From contig JANQSG010000004.1 of the NCBI GenBank assembly GCA_028284185.1, positions 1 to 64,000 on the forward strand: 64,000 nucleotides of DNA, in the 5' to 3' direction. Source of the DNA: Kangiella sp. (GTDB lineage: Bacteria; Pseudomonadota; Gammaproteobacteria; Enterobacterales; Kangiellaceae). The position numbers and the translations under genes are program-made. The notes beneath the pieces are model-generated. The model saw nothing but the letters and a program-made list of their open reading frames with translations, was not told the DNA's origin and made no database searches. Position 1 is the first letter of the stretch; each line of letters starts with the position of its first letter. Below are positions 24,457-32,788 of the stretch, in pieces.

Positions 24457-26658
24457 CTAAAACTCGTACTTTAAAGTTACTGCATAATTACGACCAGGCT
24501 GGGTTAAACGAGCCAATTGAGCTGTTTCAGTAACCTCTCTGCCAATAGTATCGCTCACTTCCCAGAATTTTTTATCCGTTAAATTATAGATACCCCAGGT
24601 CGCGCTGAATTGATCAGTGAAATTATAGTAACCAATTAAATCAAAGACGCCATATCCAGGTGCGTAGAATGTATCGTCATTAGTACCAGATAAATCGCCT
24701 TCATCACGACCTTCGCTCAGCGTTATAATAAATTCAGTACCCCAGTTACCGTTAGCTGAATCGTAACTCAGTCCGGAAACTAGCTGTTGAGGATCAATGC
24801 TGTTTAAAGGAGCACTAGTTTCTTTATCTTTACCTTTGGCAAGTGCGTATGCATAACGAATCTGCATTCCCTCCAAGTTATTGAACTTAGAGCCAAGATC
24901 CCATCCGCCTTTGATTTCTAAACCACGGATTTCAACCGCTGGTATATTACGCGCCTGAAATTCCAATAAACCGGTTACTGGGTTAAATCCTCTAAAGGCC
25001 AATGCTTCAATAAAATCATCGTATTGGGTATTGAAGGTCGAAATCTCAAAATAACCATTATTACCATAGTACTTAAAGCCAGTTTCATAGCCCTTACTGC
25101 TCTCTGGCTTTAAATCAGGGTTAGGTAAAGTAGTATAGCCACCCCTTAAGTTAGTAAAACCACTATTAATAGCATCAATTGATGGAGCTTTAAAACCTTC
25201 CGAATATTGAGCAAAATAAGACCAATCATCAGTTATTTTGTAAAGAGCGCCAAGTTTTGCAGATACTTCTGATTCATCAAAGCCTGCTGGAGCTGGTGCC
25301 CCAGCGTTTCCAGACAGGTAAATAGGATCTACACTTGGAGTCAAATCGAATTTATCGTAACGAACCGCCGGAACCAAAACAAAACCTCCGTCAGCAAAAC
25401 TAACCCTATCCTGAATAAAAACACCTAATGATTTATATTCTGAATTAGGGAAGTCACGGGTAGGAAAGGCAGTGAACTCTGGGCGCGGAGTTCCATCTGG
25501 ATTAGTGGAATTACCAAGACGCAGTGTATCCGTCTCCATCTTATCCCAATCCAGACCATAGGATAGAAAATGCTTGATTCCAGTCCCTAGCTCTTTATTA
25601 AGTTGTAATTTTAATCCTAAGTTATCTTGATTAAAGAAAGATTCACGGTGACGGTCGTAAATAGCACGTTCTTCATTAGTAATTTGCGACGTTTCAGATT
25701 TTTGATTGTAAATATTTAAATGTATTTGATCCGCCATTGCAGTGTTGCCTGCATACAGGTACTGAAAGGAAACCTGATCACGAGTTTGTTCGTCATTACC
25801 CAATACTGATAAACGAGTAGTTCCTGAGATGGGGGTGTTAACCAAAGAAATAACATTGGTATCTATTTCTGTTTTAAATTGGTCAATAATCAATTTGAAT
25901 TGGTGATCTTGTGCAGGCTTATACACTAATTTTCCGTATAAATTAGTACTTTTACCATCTTGTGGATCAGCGGACTGACGGTTGCTTCCAGTAACTGAAT
26001 CACTAAAAGCACTTTCAATTTCGTTTAGGTCACGATAAGTCGCGCTAAGCATGCCTTGCCAGGTATCATTTCCTGCAGCAAAAGTAGCGGTGTTGTGTAA
26101 GCTGGAACTTAATGAACTGTAGCCTGACTTCAAGCTGGCATAAAAATTATCATTATGAGTACCGATATAGTCTTCCGGATCTTTAGTTACGAAACTCACC
26201 GTACCACCAAGCGCATTACTACCATAAAGGCTTGAGGTAGAACCACGAACGATTTCAACCGCTTTTAAGTTGTCCAGATCAATAAAATTGCGGCTAGCGG
26301 CTAAGTTAGGGCCAAAAGAGAATTCGTCGGCAACTGGAACACCATCGATCAAGGTTAAAACACGATCGCCGCCAATACCACGAATCTTAAAACCGGTTAA
26401 GCCAAAACGGCCATTGGAGGGAACACTGACGCCTGGTTCATAGCGAATCAAGTCTTTAATATTACGGGCTTGCTCTTTTTCCATCTGTTCTGCACTAATA
26501 ACCGAAACGGTATTAGTGGTTTCAGAGGCTTTAATTTCATTACGATCAGAAGTTACCGTAATAACGTTATAGTCTTCTTTTTTGGTTTCTTCTTCAGCTA
26601 ACAGGGGCGTTTGGCTGTAAGCCAAAGCCACGGCTAAAGCGATTTTGCTGAGTTTCAT
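24457..26658 (-). CDS. TonB-dependent heme/hemoglobin receptor
   Basis: 733 residues: signal peptide (1-21), TonB-box-like DYNVITVTSDR, plug (about 40-155) with GIGGDRVLTLIDGVPVADEF and VEIVRGSTSSLYGSNALGG, and a barrel ending in YAVTLKYEF. The segment YSEGFKAPS followed by PNPDLKPE corresponds to the FRAP/NPDL box of heme/hemoglobin receptors (HmuR, HutA, HemR). It is divergent from an hmuTUV-hugZ operon, the standard genetic context. A Fur-type operator lies between. It carries heme across the outer membrane. Confidence 0.9.
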   Translation of the reverse strand: MKLSKIALAVALAYSQTPLLAEEETKKEDYNVITVTSDRNEIKASETTNTVSVISAEQMEKEQARNIKDLIRYEPGVSVPSNGRFGLTGFKIRGIGGDRVLTLIDGVPVADEFSFGPNLAASRNFIDLDNLKAVEIVRGSTSSLYGSNALGGTVSFVTKDPEDYIGTHNDNFYASLKSGYSSLSSSLHNTATFAAGNDTWQGMLSATYRDLNEIESAFSDSVTGSNRQSADPQDGKSTNLYGKLVYKPAQDHQFKLIIDQFKTEIDTNVISLVNTPISGTTRLSVLGNDEQTRDQVSFQYLYAGNTAMADQIHLNIYNQKSETSQITNEERAIYDRHRESFFNQDNLGLKLQLNKELGTGIKHFLSYGLDWDKMETDTLRLGNSTNPDGTPRPEFTAFPTRDFPNSEYKSLGVFIQDRVSFADGGFVLVPAVRYDKFDLTPSVDPIYLSGNAGAPAPAGFDESEVSAKLGALYKITDDWSYFAQYSEGFKAPSIDAINSGFTNLRGGYTTLPNPDLKPESSKGYETGFKYYGNNGYFEISTFNTQYDDFIEALAFRGFNPVTGLLEFQARNIPAVEIRGLEIKGGWDLGSKFNNLEGMQIRYAYALAKGKDKETSAPLNSIDPQQLVSGLSYDSANGNWGTEFIITLSEGRDEGDLSGTNDDTFYAPGYGVFDLIGYYNFTDQFSATWGIYNLTDKKFWEVSDTIGREVTETAQLARLTQPGRNYAVTLKYEF

Positions 26659-26716
26659 TTCTTATCTACTATTTTTTAAGTTGTGGTTGACACTGGGGAG
26701 GACTATAAAGGATAAT

Positions 26717-26749
26717 AAATCTAAATGCAAATCATTATCATTTAGATTT
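26717..26749. promoter_or_regulatory. Fur-type operator between heme receptor and hmuTUV
   Basis: Perfect 11-bp arms AAATCTAAATG (26717-26727) and CATTTAGATTT (26739-26749) flank CAAATCATTAT; the inner AATCATTATC matches the Fur half-consensus exactly. The right part differs at only two positions from the same-length stretch at 20725-20745 before the FecA-like receptor. It starts about 59 bases upstream of the receptor start and ends 6 bases before the hmuT ATG, so it may control both directions. Confidence 0.78.
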
Positions 26750-26755
26750 AAAGAA

Positions 26756-27613
26756 ATGTTTAAGAAATTACTTTTTGCCGTTTTTTTAATAACGGCTACT
26801 ACTTTAGTAGCGCAGGAAACAAAAAGCCATCAGAAACGGATTATTAGTGCTGGCGGTTCAATTACCGAGTTAGTTTATGCCCTAAATGCAGGGGATGAAG
26901 TAATAGCGGTAGATACTTCCAGCATGTATCCACATCAAAAATTAAGCCAACTACCGAAGGTGGGTTATTTTCGACAATTATCGGCGGAGGGCTTGTTGTC
27001 CTTACAACCAACGACTTTGATTGCAGCCAAAGGTGCAGGGCCAGAGTCGGTGTTAGAGCAGTTGTCGGAGGCCGGAGTCGAGGTAAAGCTGTTTAAGCAA
27101 AACGACTATGATTTGGATGCCTGGCAGAATTTAGTTAGCGCTATAGCAACTTTTTTTAATAGAACAGAGTTTGCCAAACAATTTATAGCTGAAAAGCTAG
27201 CTGCAATTAAAGTATCTCAAGGTAATCGCCAATATATTAAAGGCAGCCTCAATGTAGTGTTATTAATGAGTGCTGGACAAAGAGGTTTGATGGTGGCTGG
27301 TGATAATACTATGCCAAATCTGCTGTTTGAATTATCAGGTTTGAATAATGTTGCTTTGGATATTGATGGTTATAAAACCATGACCAATGAAGGTCTGATT
27401 AAATCAAAAATTGATTTGATTGTGATGCCAGCACACGTGCTAAAGGCTGCTGGTGGTAAAGAGGCCATTTGTCAAAACCCAACTATTATGTTGGCTCTAA
27501 AGGATAAGTGTAATTTGTTTGTAATGGATCCTTTATTGGTACTTGGCATGGGTAGTCGGGTTGATCTGGCAGTTAAAAAATTGACTGATTATGCTAATAA
27601 TATTAGCCAGTAA
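26756..27613 (+). CDS. hmuT: Periplasmic heme-binding protein HmuT
   Basis: 285 residues from the ATG at 26756; the open frame extends 111 bases upstream into the divergent receptor gene and operator but has no signal sequence there. Residues 1-19 form a signal peptide (MFKKLLFAVFLITATTLVAQ). A class-III binding-protein fold (BtuF/HmuT) follows: KRIISAGGSITELVYAL, then PKVGYFRQLSAEGLLSLQP, where Tyr71 corresponds to the tyrosine heme ligand of PhuT/ShuT. It passes heme to HmuUV, encoded directly downstream. Confidence 0.92.
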   Translation: MFKKLLFAVFLITATTLVAQETKSHQKRIISAGGSITELVYALNAGDEVIAVDTSSMYPHQKLSQLPKVGYFRQLSAEGLLSLQPTTLIAAKGAGPESVLEQLSEAGVEVKLFKQNDYDLDAWQNLVSAIATFFNRTEFAKQFIAEKLAAIKVSQGNRQYIKGSLNVVLLMSAGQRGLMVAGDNTMPNLLFELSGLNNVALDIDGYKTMTNEGLIKSKIDLIVMPAHVLKAAGGKEAICQNPTIMLALKDKCNLFVMDPLLVLGMGSRVDLAVKKLTDYANNISQ

Positions 27614-27623
27614 GTTTTGAGAA

Positions 27624-28670
27624 ATGAATTCATCTGTATTTAACAAACAGAATCATTGCTATTGGTTGCTGACTTTGCTGTTGATAGTCTTTTGGTGCGC
27701 AATTTCTATTGGTGCAGCCAAGATTGATTTTTCTTTTCCTTTTGAACTATTCGTTAATTTGCTTGGTTTAAACCATGATGAAAACTACTTGATTACTATT
27801 GTTAACAACATTCGTTTGCCAAGAGTGTTACTGGCTATTTTAGTAGGTGCAACTTTAGCTATTAGTGGAGCCAGTTTACAGGGCTTATGCCGAAACCCAC
27901 TGGCTGATCCAGGATTGTTAGGAATATCTTCAGGCGCCGCAGTAGGTGCGGTTACCGTAATTGTGATGGCGGATAAATGGTCCGTTCCTGGCTTTATTCA
28001 GCCTTACCTAACACCTTTGGCTGCTATTATCGGGGCTGCGATTGCAACATTTGCCATCTACCGTTTAGCGCAAGTGAAAGGCACCATGCAGATTGCTACA
28101 CTTTTATTGGCAGGTGTTGCAGTAAATGCTTTAGGCGGAGCCTTAATTGGTATTTTTAGCTATCTAGCTGATGATCAAGCTTTGCGCATGATTACCTTTT
28201 GGATGATGGGCTCACTCGCCAGCGCCAGTTGGAAAATGTTGGCTATCATTAGTCCTGTTTTAATTACTTGTATTGTCTTGATGCTCAGAAAAAAAAGCGA
28301 ATTAAATTTGTTGTTACTCGGTGAAGCCAATGCACGCTATGTTGGTGTCGAAGTTGATGCAGTTAAAAAGCAACTTTTATGGATCAATGCCATTGGCGTT
28401 GGAGTGGCGGTTTCAGTGTCTGGCATTATTGGTTTTGTTGGTTTAGTTGTGCCACATATTTTACGGCTTGGTTCTAGTGCTGATTATCGTTTTTTATTGT
28501 TTAACTCGGCGTTGATGGGAGCGGCGCTATTAATTCTAGCGGATGTTATTGCGAGAACTATTATTAGCCCGGCGGAGTTACCCATTGGTTTGGTTACAGC
28601 GGTACTTGGTGCGCCATTCTTTATAGGCCTTTTGGTTAAACAAAAGAAAAAGCTGGTACTGGGTATATGA
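27624..28670 (+). CDS. hmuU: Heme ABC transporter permease HmuU (FecCD family)
   Basis: 348 residues with about 10 membrane helices. Family landmarks: RLPRVLLAILVGATLAISGASLQGLCRNPLADPGLLGISSGAAVGA near the N-terminus and the coupling region GFVGLVVPHILRLGSSADYR (EAA-like). The FecCD family dimerises in the inner membrane and passes heme or siderophores inward. It begins 10 bases after hmuT and overlaps hmuV by 4 bases, so translation is coupled. Confidence 0.94.
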   Translation: MNSSVFNKQNHCYWLLTLLLIVFWCAISIGAAKIDFSFPFELFVNLLGLNHDENYLITIVNNIRLPRVLLAILVGATLAISGASLQGLCRNPLADPGLLGISSGAAVGAVTVIVMADKWSVPGFIQPYLTPLAAIIGAAIATFAIYRLAQVKGTMQIATLLLAGVAVNALGGALIGIFSYLADDQALRMITFWMMGSLASASWKMLAIISPVLITCIVLMLRKKSELNLLLLGEANARYVGVEVDAVKKQLLWINAIGVGVAVSVSGIIGFVGLVVPHILRLGSSADYRFLLFNSALMGAALLILADVIARTIISPAELPIGLVTAVLGAPFFIGLLVKQKKKLVLGI

Positions 28671-29443
28671 GTATAGAAGTTAAAAATTTATCGGTAGTGA
28701 AGTCTGGTAAATCTTTACTTTCGGATATTAATTTTGAGATAAATTCACCGCAATTAATTGGTATTATTGGTGAAAATGGTGCCGGAAAATCGACCCTAAT
28801 GCATTGCCTTTCAGGGCTTGAAACCAGCGAACAGCAAATTCGACTGAATCGGCAGTGGCTGGAAAGCTATTCCAATAGAGAATTGGCACAATTAAGAGCC
28901 GTTCTACCACAAAGTAATGATCTTATTTTTCCTTTTCAAGCACGTGAAGTGGTGCGTTTAGGATTAAGCTTATCCAGTTTAAGTATTGAGCAGCAAGATG
29001 AGCTAGTAAATCATTGCTTGCAAGAAGTGGATGCATACGGTTTTGCACAAAAAAACTACCTCTATTTATCGGGTGGTGAAAAACAGCGGATCCAGTTAGC
29101 CAGAGTGTTAGTACAGCTGTATTCCAGTGATGCCAAAAGCCGTTACTTATTATTAGATGAGCCAACTTCTGCTTTGGACCTAAAGCATCAGGTAAGTGTC
29201 TTAAGGTTGTTAAAACAACTGACGAAAAGAAATATTGGTGTCTTTATTATTATCCATGATCTCAATTTGGCATCATTGTTTTGTGACAGAATTTTACTAT
29301 TGAAGCATGGCGAACTGGTGAAATTTGATAAGCCAGAAAACATCATTGATCAACCCTTGATCAGTCAAACCTTTGAAACGGATGTGTTGATTATGCAGCA
29401 TCCACAAACTCAATCACCGCTAATGGTTAATGAAATAACTTAA
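28667..29443 (+). CDS. hmuV: Heme ABC transporter ATP-binding protein HmuV
   Basis: 258 residues. Walker A GENGAGKST (about 36-44), Q-loop region VLPQSND, signature YLSGGEKQRIQLARVL, Walker B YLLLDEPTSALDL, H-switch IIIHDLNLA. The short C-terminal extension is as usual for HmuV/FecE-like importers. It powers HmuU. The ATG lies inside the hmuU stop region (ATGA-type overlap). Confidence 0.94.
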   Translation: MSIEVKNLSVVKSGKSLLSDINFEINSPQLIGIIGENGAGKSTLMHCLSGLETSEQQIRLNRQWLESYSNRELAQLRAVLPQSNDLIFPFQAREVVRLGLSLSSLSIEQQDELVNHCLQEVDAYGFAQKNYLYLSGGEKQRIQLARVLVQLYSSDAKSRYLLLDEPTSALDLKHQVSVLRLLKQLTKRNIGVFIIIHDLNLASLFCDRILLLKHGELVKFDKPENIIDQPLISQTFETDVLIMQHPQTQSPLMVNEIT

Positions 29444-29462
29444 TAGAAATAAGGTAAAAGTT

Positions 29463-30191
29463 ATGAAAGATAAGGCAAACGTAATTAAAGAAGCGCGCAG
29501 ATTATTCAGAACTCAAGAGCTAGGGGTGCTATCTACTCACTCTAAATCCATGCAAGGTTATCCTTTTGGTTCGGTAACTACTTACATGAGTACGCTAAAT
29601 GGCGAACCCATTATTTATATAAGCGACTTGGCGCAACATACCCGCAATATCAAGCAAAATCCTAAAATGTCATTGATTGCTTTTACCGGTGGTGAGGATG
29701 ATGCTAACGCCGGTGCAAGATTGACGATTATTGGCGAGGTAGAAAAAATTGAAGAAGAAGCGGCTGAGAAAGTTGCTGAGCGTTTTTATCGTATGTTTCC
29801 CGCCAGTGAAAAATATAAAAATACGCATGGTTTTGATTTTTACATTTTAAAATGCCACCGTGTTCGTTATATCGGTGGTTTTGGTGCAATTCACTGGATC
29901 AGTAAAGATGATTGGTTAATGGATGATCCTGAATGGAGCAATGCTGAAGATGGCATGATTAAGCATATGAACCAGGATCATCAGGATGCCATGCAGTTGA
30001 TGTTAAAGCACCAATTGGATATTGATGCTAAAGAGGTTCAGATGTTAGCGGTGAATCCTGATGGTTTTTTTGTCAAGGCAGATGAGCATAAGCCCATTTT
30101 TATCAATTTTCCTGAGCCTGCTTTAGCAGCAGCAAGTGTACGTAAAACTCTTGTTGATTTAACTAATCAAGCAAGAGAAGCTTTATCCTGA
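29463..30191 (+). CDS. hugZ: Heme utilisation protein HugZ (FMN-fold + DUF2470)
   Basis: 242 residues. The N-terminal split-barrel (pyridoxamine 5'-phosphate-oxidase-like) domain covers about 1-150, with GVLSTHSKSMQGYPFGSVTTY and the RYIGGFGAIHWI segment. A C-terminal DUF2470 domain has MIKHMNQDHQDAMQLML. This two-domain layout is the HugZ/HutZ family, which binds and helps break down heme in the cytoplasm. It lies 19 bases after hmuV, so the locus links uptake with heme degradation. Confidence 0.92.
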   Translation: MKDKANVIKEARRLFRTQELGVLSTHSKSMQGYPFGSVTTYMSTLNGEPIIYISDLAQHTRNIKQNPKMSLIAFTGGEDDANAGARLTIIGEVEKIEEEAAEKVAERFYRMFPASEKYKNTHGFDFYILKCHRVRYIGGFGAIHWISKDDWLMDDPEWSNAEDGMIKHMNQDHQDAMQLMLKHQLDIDAKEVQMLAVNPDGFFVKADEHKPIFINFPEPALAAASVRKTLVDLTNQAREALS

Positions 30192-30194
30192 ATT

Positions 30195-30743
30195 TTATTC
30201 TTTAAGGCTACGAAGCCAGATCCCCAGACTAGTGGAGTAGCCTTGCGAGCCAGTGAGAATTTCACCTTGCTCATTGACTAAATAGTAGGTTGGAAAGCCC
30301 TTAACCTGATACTGATGCATGGTTTCAATGCTGCCCAAAAGTACTGGAAAAGTAAGTTTCTTATCCTGTACAAATTCCATCACTTCATCTTGGGTTTGCC
30401 AATCCAGTGCCACATAACGTACTTGATAGCCTTTATCGAGCAAGGATTGTTTTTGTGACTCAATATTGCCAATGGATAAGCGGCAGATGTTGCACCAGGG
30501 TGCGAAAAAATAGATCAGCTGCTTTTGTCCATTAATAGGTAGGGCATAGGGTTGTCCATCAAGACCGATTAAGATTTGTGAAGGTGCTATAGCGTCTTCT
30601 TCATTACTCAATAAATGGCGTTCTTGCCAGGCCATAATACCAAAAAAGATAGCGGCTATTACGCTAATCTCTATAAGTATGCGCCACCATGACTTTTTCA
30701 GTTTGGTTTTTCTTGAAGTATTCGTTGGAGTATCAGCACTCAT
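30195..30743 (-). CDS. Membrane-anchored thioredoxin-like (TlpA/ScsD-type) oxidoreductase
   Basis: 182 residues. One N-terminal membrane anchor (about 20-40) directs a thioredoxin fold to the periplasm. The active site is FFAPWCNICRLSIGN (CNIC), with the cis-Pro region VKGFPTYYLVNEQGE. The anchor and motif suggest a disulfide reductase/oxidase of the TlpA/ScsD type. The start overlaps the atl stop by one base (TAATG), so the two are coupled; the reason for pairing them is unclear. Its stop is only 3 bases from convergent hugZ. Confidence 0.85.
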   Translation of the reverse strand: MSADTPTNTSRKTKLKKSWWRILIEISVIAAIFFGIMAWQERHLLSNEEDAIAPSQILIGLDGQPYALPINGQKQLIYFFAPWCNICRLSIGNIESQKQSLLDKGYQVRYVALDWQTQDEVMEFVQDKKLTFPVLLGSIETMHQYQVKGFPTYYLVNEQGEILTGSQGYSTSLGIWLRSLKE

Positions 30744-31123
30744 TATTTAAAAAATTCTTCCGGTGTTAAGTCACCTGTGTCTACAGTTTGTTCGACGGGC
30801 GACCAGCCGAATTGTTGCAAATTTATTTTACCTTGGATAATTTTAATGCCTTCTTGTTCTAGTAAATGTTGCTGCTTAGCGTAACTATCGGAATCGGTAT
30901 CAAAAGCAATTTTGCCATTGCTGCCAGTTCCTCGACCAATAACTCGATACCAGGGTAATTTCAATGACTTATCAGCTTTACCCAGTGCTTTGGAAACATG
31001 ACGTGCATGGCGTGGAAAGCCAGCTAAACGAGCGATTTGCCCATAGTATGCGACTTTGCCGTAAGGGATCTGTTTGACCCAATAATAAACTTGTTGTTGG
31101 AAATGTTCGCTTTGAGTGGTCAT
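30743..31123 (-). CDS. Alkyltransferase-like protein (Atl/YbaZ, MGMT fold without catalytic Cys)
   Basis: 126 residues covering only the MGMT DNA-binding domain: VKQIPYGKVAYYGQIARLAG, helix-turn-helix, ARHVSKALGKADKSL, then LPWYRVIGRGTGSNGKIAF. In true O6-alkylguanine transferases the motif is PCHRV; here Trp replaces the acceptor Cys (PWYRV), the hallmark of Atl proteins. These bind O6-alkylguanine lesions and hand them to nucleotide excision repair without dealkylating them. Single leftward unit with the thioredoxin-like gene. Confidence 0.9.
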   Translation of the reverse strand: MTTQSEHFQQQVYYWVKQIPYGKVAYYGQIARLAGFPRHARHVSKALGKADKSLKLPWYRVIGRGTGSNGKIAFDTDSDSYAKQQHLLEQEGIKIIQGKINLQQFGWSPVEQTVDTGDLTPEEFFK

Positions 31124-31254
31124 TAGTTGAAAAGCAACCGTTAAATAGTGTTAAATGTGCGACCTTACTATTGGATTATAACGAGTATGCACCATATAGT
31201 GTATGAGTTATTTGTTCGCAGCATCACGTTGCTTTATTTTAGGAGAGCTATCTT

Positions 31255-31782
31255 ATGGGTAATTTATTAGAAATGGTATTGGGTCAACAAAATTCTGGTG
31301 CCATTGGTCAAATCGCAAAAAACTTAAATCTTGATGCTGGGGATGCTTTAAAAGGCTTGGGTTCTTTGTTACCAGCCTTGCAAGGCGGCATGCAGCGCAA
31401 TGTGAAACAACAAGGTGGTTTGGAATCACTATTAGGCGCTTTGACTAAAAACAAAAATCAGCAATATATTGAACAACCTGAATTATTGGGACAGCCGCAA
31501 GCCATTGATAATGGCAACTCTATTTTAGGTCATATTTTAGGTTCTAAAGATGTTTCTCGTCAGGTAGCTCAACAAGCTTCTGCTCAAACAGGCCTAGATT
31601 CTTCAATTCTGAAAAAGATGTTGCCAATGGCAGCTTCAGTTCTAATGGGCTCATTAGGTAAGCAAAATCAGCAGCAACCAATGGCAAAAAATCCAAGTAT
31701 GCTGGAAGGTTTGTTAGATTCTGATGGTGATGGTTCTATGATGGATGATTTAATGGGAATGGCCGGTAAGTTATTCCGTTAA
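31255..31782 (+). CDS. DUF937 family protein (YidB-like)
   Basis: 175 residues, AGGAGAG ribosome-binding site. The pattern GNLLEMVLGQQNSGAIGQIAK...GLGSLLPAL and ILGHILGSKDVSRQVAQQAS...KKMLPMAASVLMG is that of DUF937. Near the C-terminus DSDGDGSMMDDL resembles a calcium-binding EF-hand/dockerin loop, as in many DUF937 proteins. No signal peptide. Function unknown. It has its own terminator and stands alone. Confidence 0.85.
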   Translation: MGNLLEMVLGQQNSGAIGQIAKNLNLDAGDALKGLGSLLPALQGGMQRNVKQQGGLESLLGALTKNKNQQYIEQPELLGQPQAIDNGNSILGHILGSKDVSRQVAQQASAQTGLDSSILKKMLPMAASVLMGSLGKQNQQQPMAKNPSMLEGLLDSDGDGSMMDDLMGMAGKLFR

Positions 31783-31809
31783 TCCATTACGTTAAATTGA
31801 TAAAGTAAA

Positions 31810-31834
31810 GGCCCGCAATTTAGCGGGCTTTTTT
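31810..31834. terminator. Bidirectional terminator between DUF937 gene and psd
   Basis: GCCCGC-AATTTA-GCGGGC with TTTTTT on the plus side and a weaker pyrimidine-rich tract on the minus side. It sits between convergent genes. Confidence 0.85.
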
Positions 31835-31852
31835 ATGTTTGTTGGAATAGCT

Positions 31853-32719
31853 TTAAAGTTTGCTAGCTAATGGCTCGCCCATTACGGTTGGCGCATAGGC
31901 TTTCATACCTTTAGCCCATTGAATAGTGTTTTCCGGAAATAGCAGCACTACCGTTGAACCCAGTTTAAAGCGTCCCATTTCTGCGCCTTTTTCCAGCTCA
32001 ATGGCTTCTTCAACGGGATAATCCCAGACTTTAAGTTTATCCCGGGTTGGTGGTGTGATAGTGCCTTGCCACACGGTTTCGATACTGCCAACAATAGTGG
32101 CGCCGACTAAAACCATAGCCATTGGGCCTATAGCGGTATCAAACAACGCAACTACTCGTTCATTACGTGCAAACAAGTTAGGTACATTGCGTGCGGTGAG
32201 TGGGTTGACGCTAAATAAGGAACCAGGCACGTGGATCATTTTTGTGAGCTTGCCGGCCATAGGCATGTGCACCCGGTGGTAGTCCTTTGGTGATAGGTAA
32301 ATGGTTGCGAATTCGCCATTTTTAAAAGGTCTGGCTAATTCTTCGTCGCCGCCTAATAAGGTTTTGGCAGAAAATAAATGATCTTTGGCTTGGAAAATAA
32401 AGCCGTTTTCAATGGTACCCAATTGGCTGATTTTACCATCGGCTGGATTAACAATAACTTCATCACTCTTGGCAATTGGGCGGACTCCATCTTTTAATGA
32501 ACGGGTAAAAAAATCATTAAAGGTTTGATACTGTTCAGCAGTTTCACGCTCGGCAATGGACATATCAATGCCATATTTTTTAATAAACCAATTGATAAAA
32601 GTATTTTTAATACGAGCATTTTCAGACTCGGCAACTTTTCCCATCAATAAAGAAATTCCATGCTGTGGAATAAGATATTGCGACAAAACTTTTAACTGGT
32701 TACCCAATGACTCTGACAT
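31853..32719 (-). CDS. psd: Phosphatidylserine decarboxylase proenzyme
   Basis: 288 residues. It makes phosphatidylethanolamine at the inner membrane. The self-cleavage motif LGST lies near residue 255 (MGRFKLGSTVVLLF); the serine becomes the pyruvoyl group. The conserved YLSPKDYHRVHMP segment and the FNDFFTRSLKDGVRPI N-terminal motif fit the bacterial type I enzyme. It follows rsgA in the same direction after about 70 bases, as in E. coli. Confidence 0.96.
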   Translation of the reverse strand: MSESLGNQLKVLSQYLIPQHGISLLMGKVAESENARIKNTFINWFIKKYGIDMSIAERETAEQYQTFNDFFTRSLKDGVRPIAKSDEVIVNPADGKISQLGTIENGFIFQAKDHLFSAKTLLGGDEELARPFKNGEFATIYLSPKDYHRVHMPMAGKLTKMIHVPGSLFSVNPLTARNVPNLFARNERVVALFDTAIGPMAMVLVGATIVGSIETVWQGTITPPTRDKLKVWDYPVEEAIELEKGAEMGRFKLGSTVVLLFPENTIQWAKGMKAYAPTVMGEPLASKL

Positions 32720-32788
32720 GCTAATGGCCTTTAAGGCGGTTGCTACATAACTATTGGCCGAGATTTTACCATTAACCTTGAGAAATTG

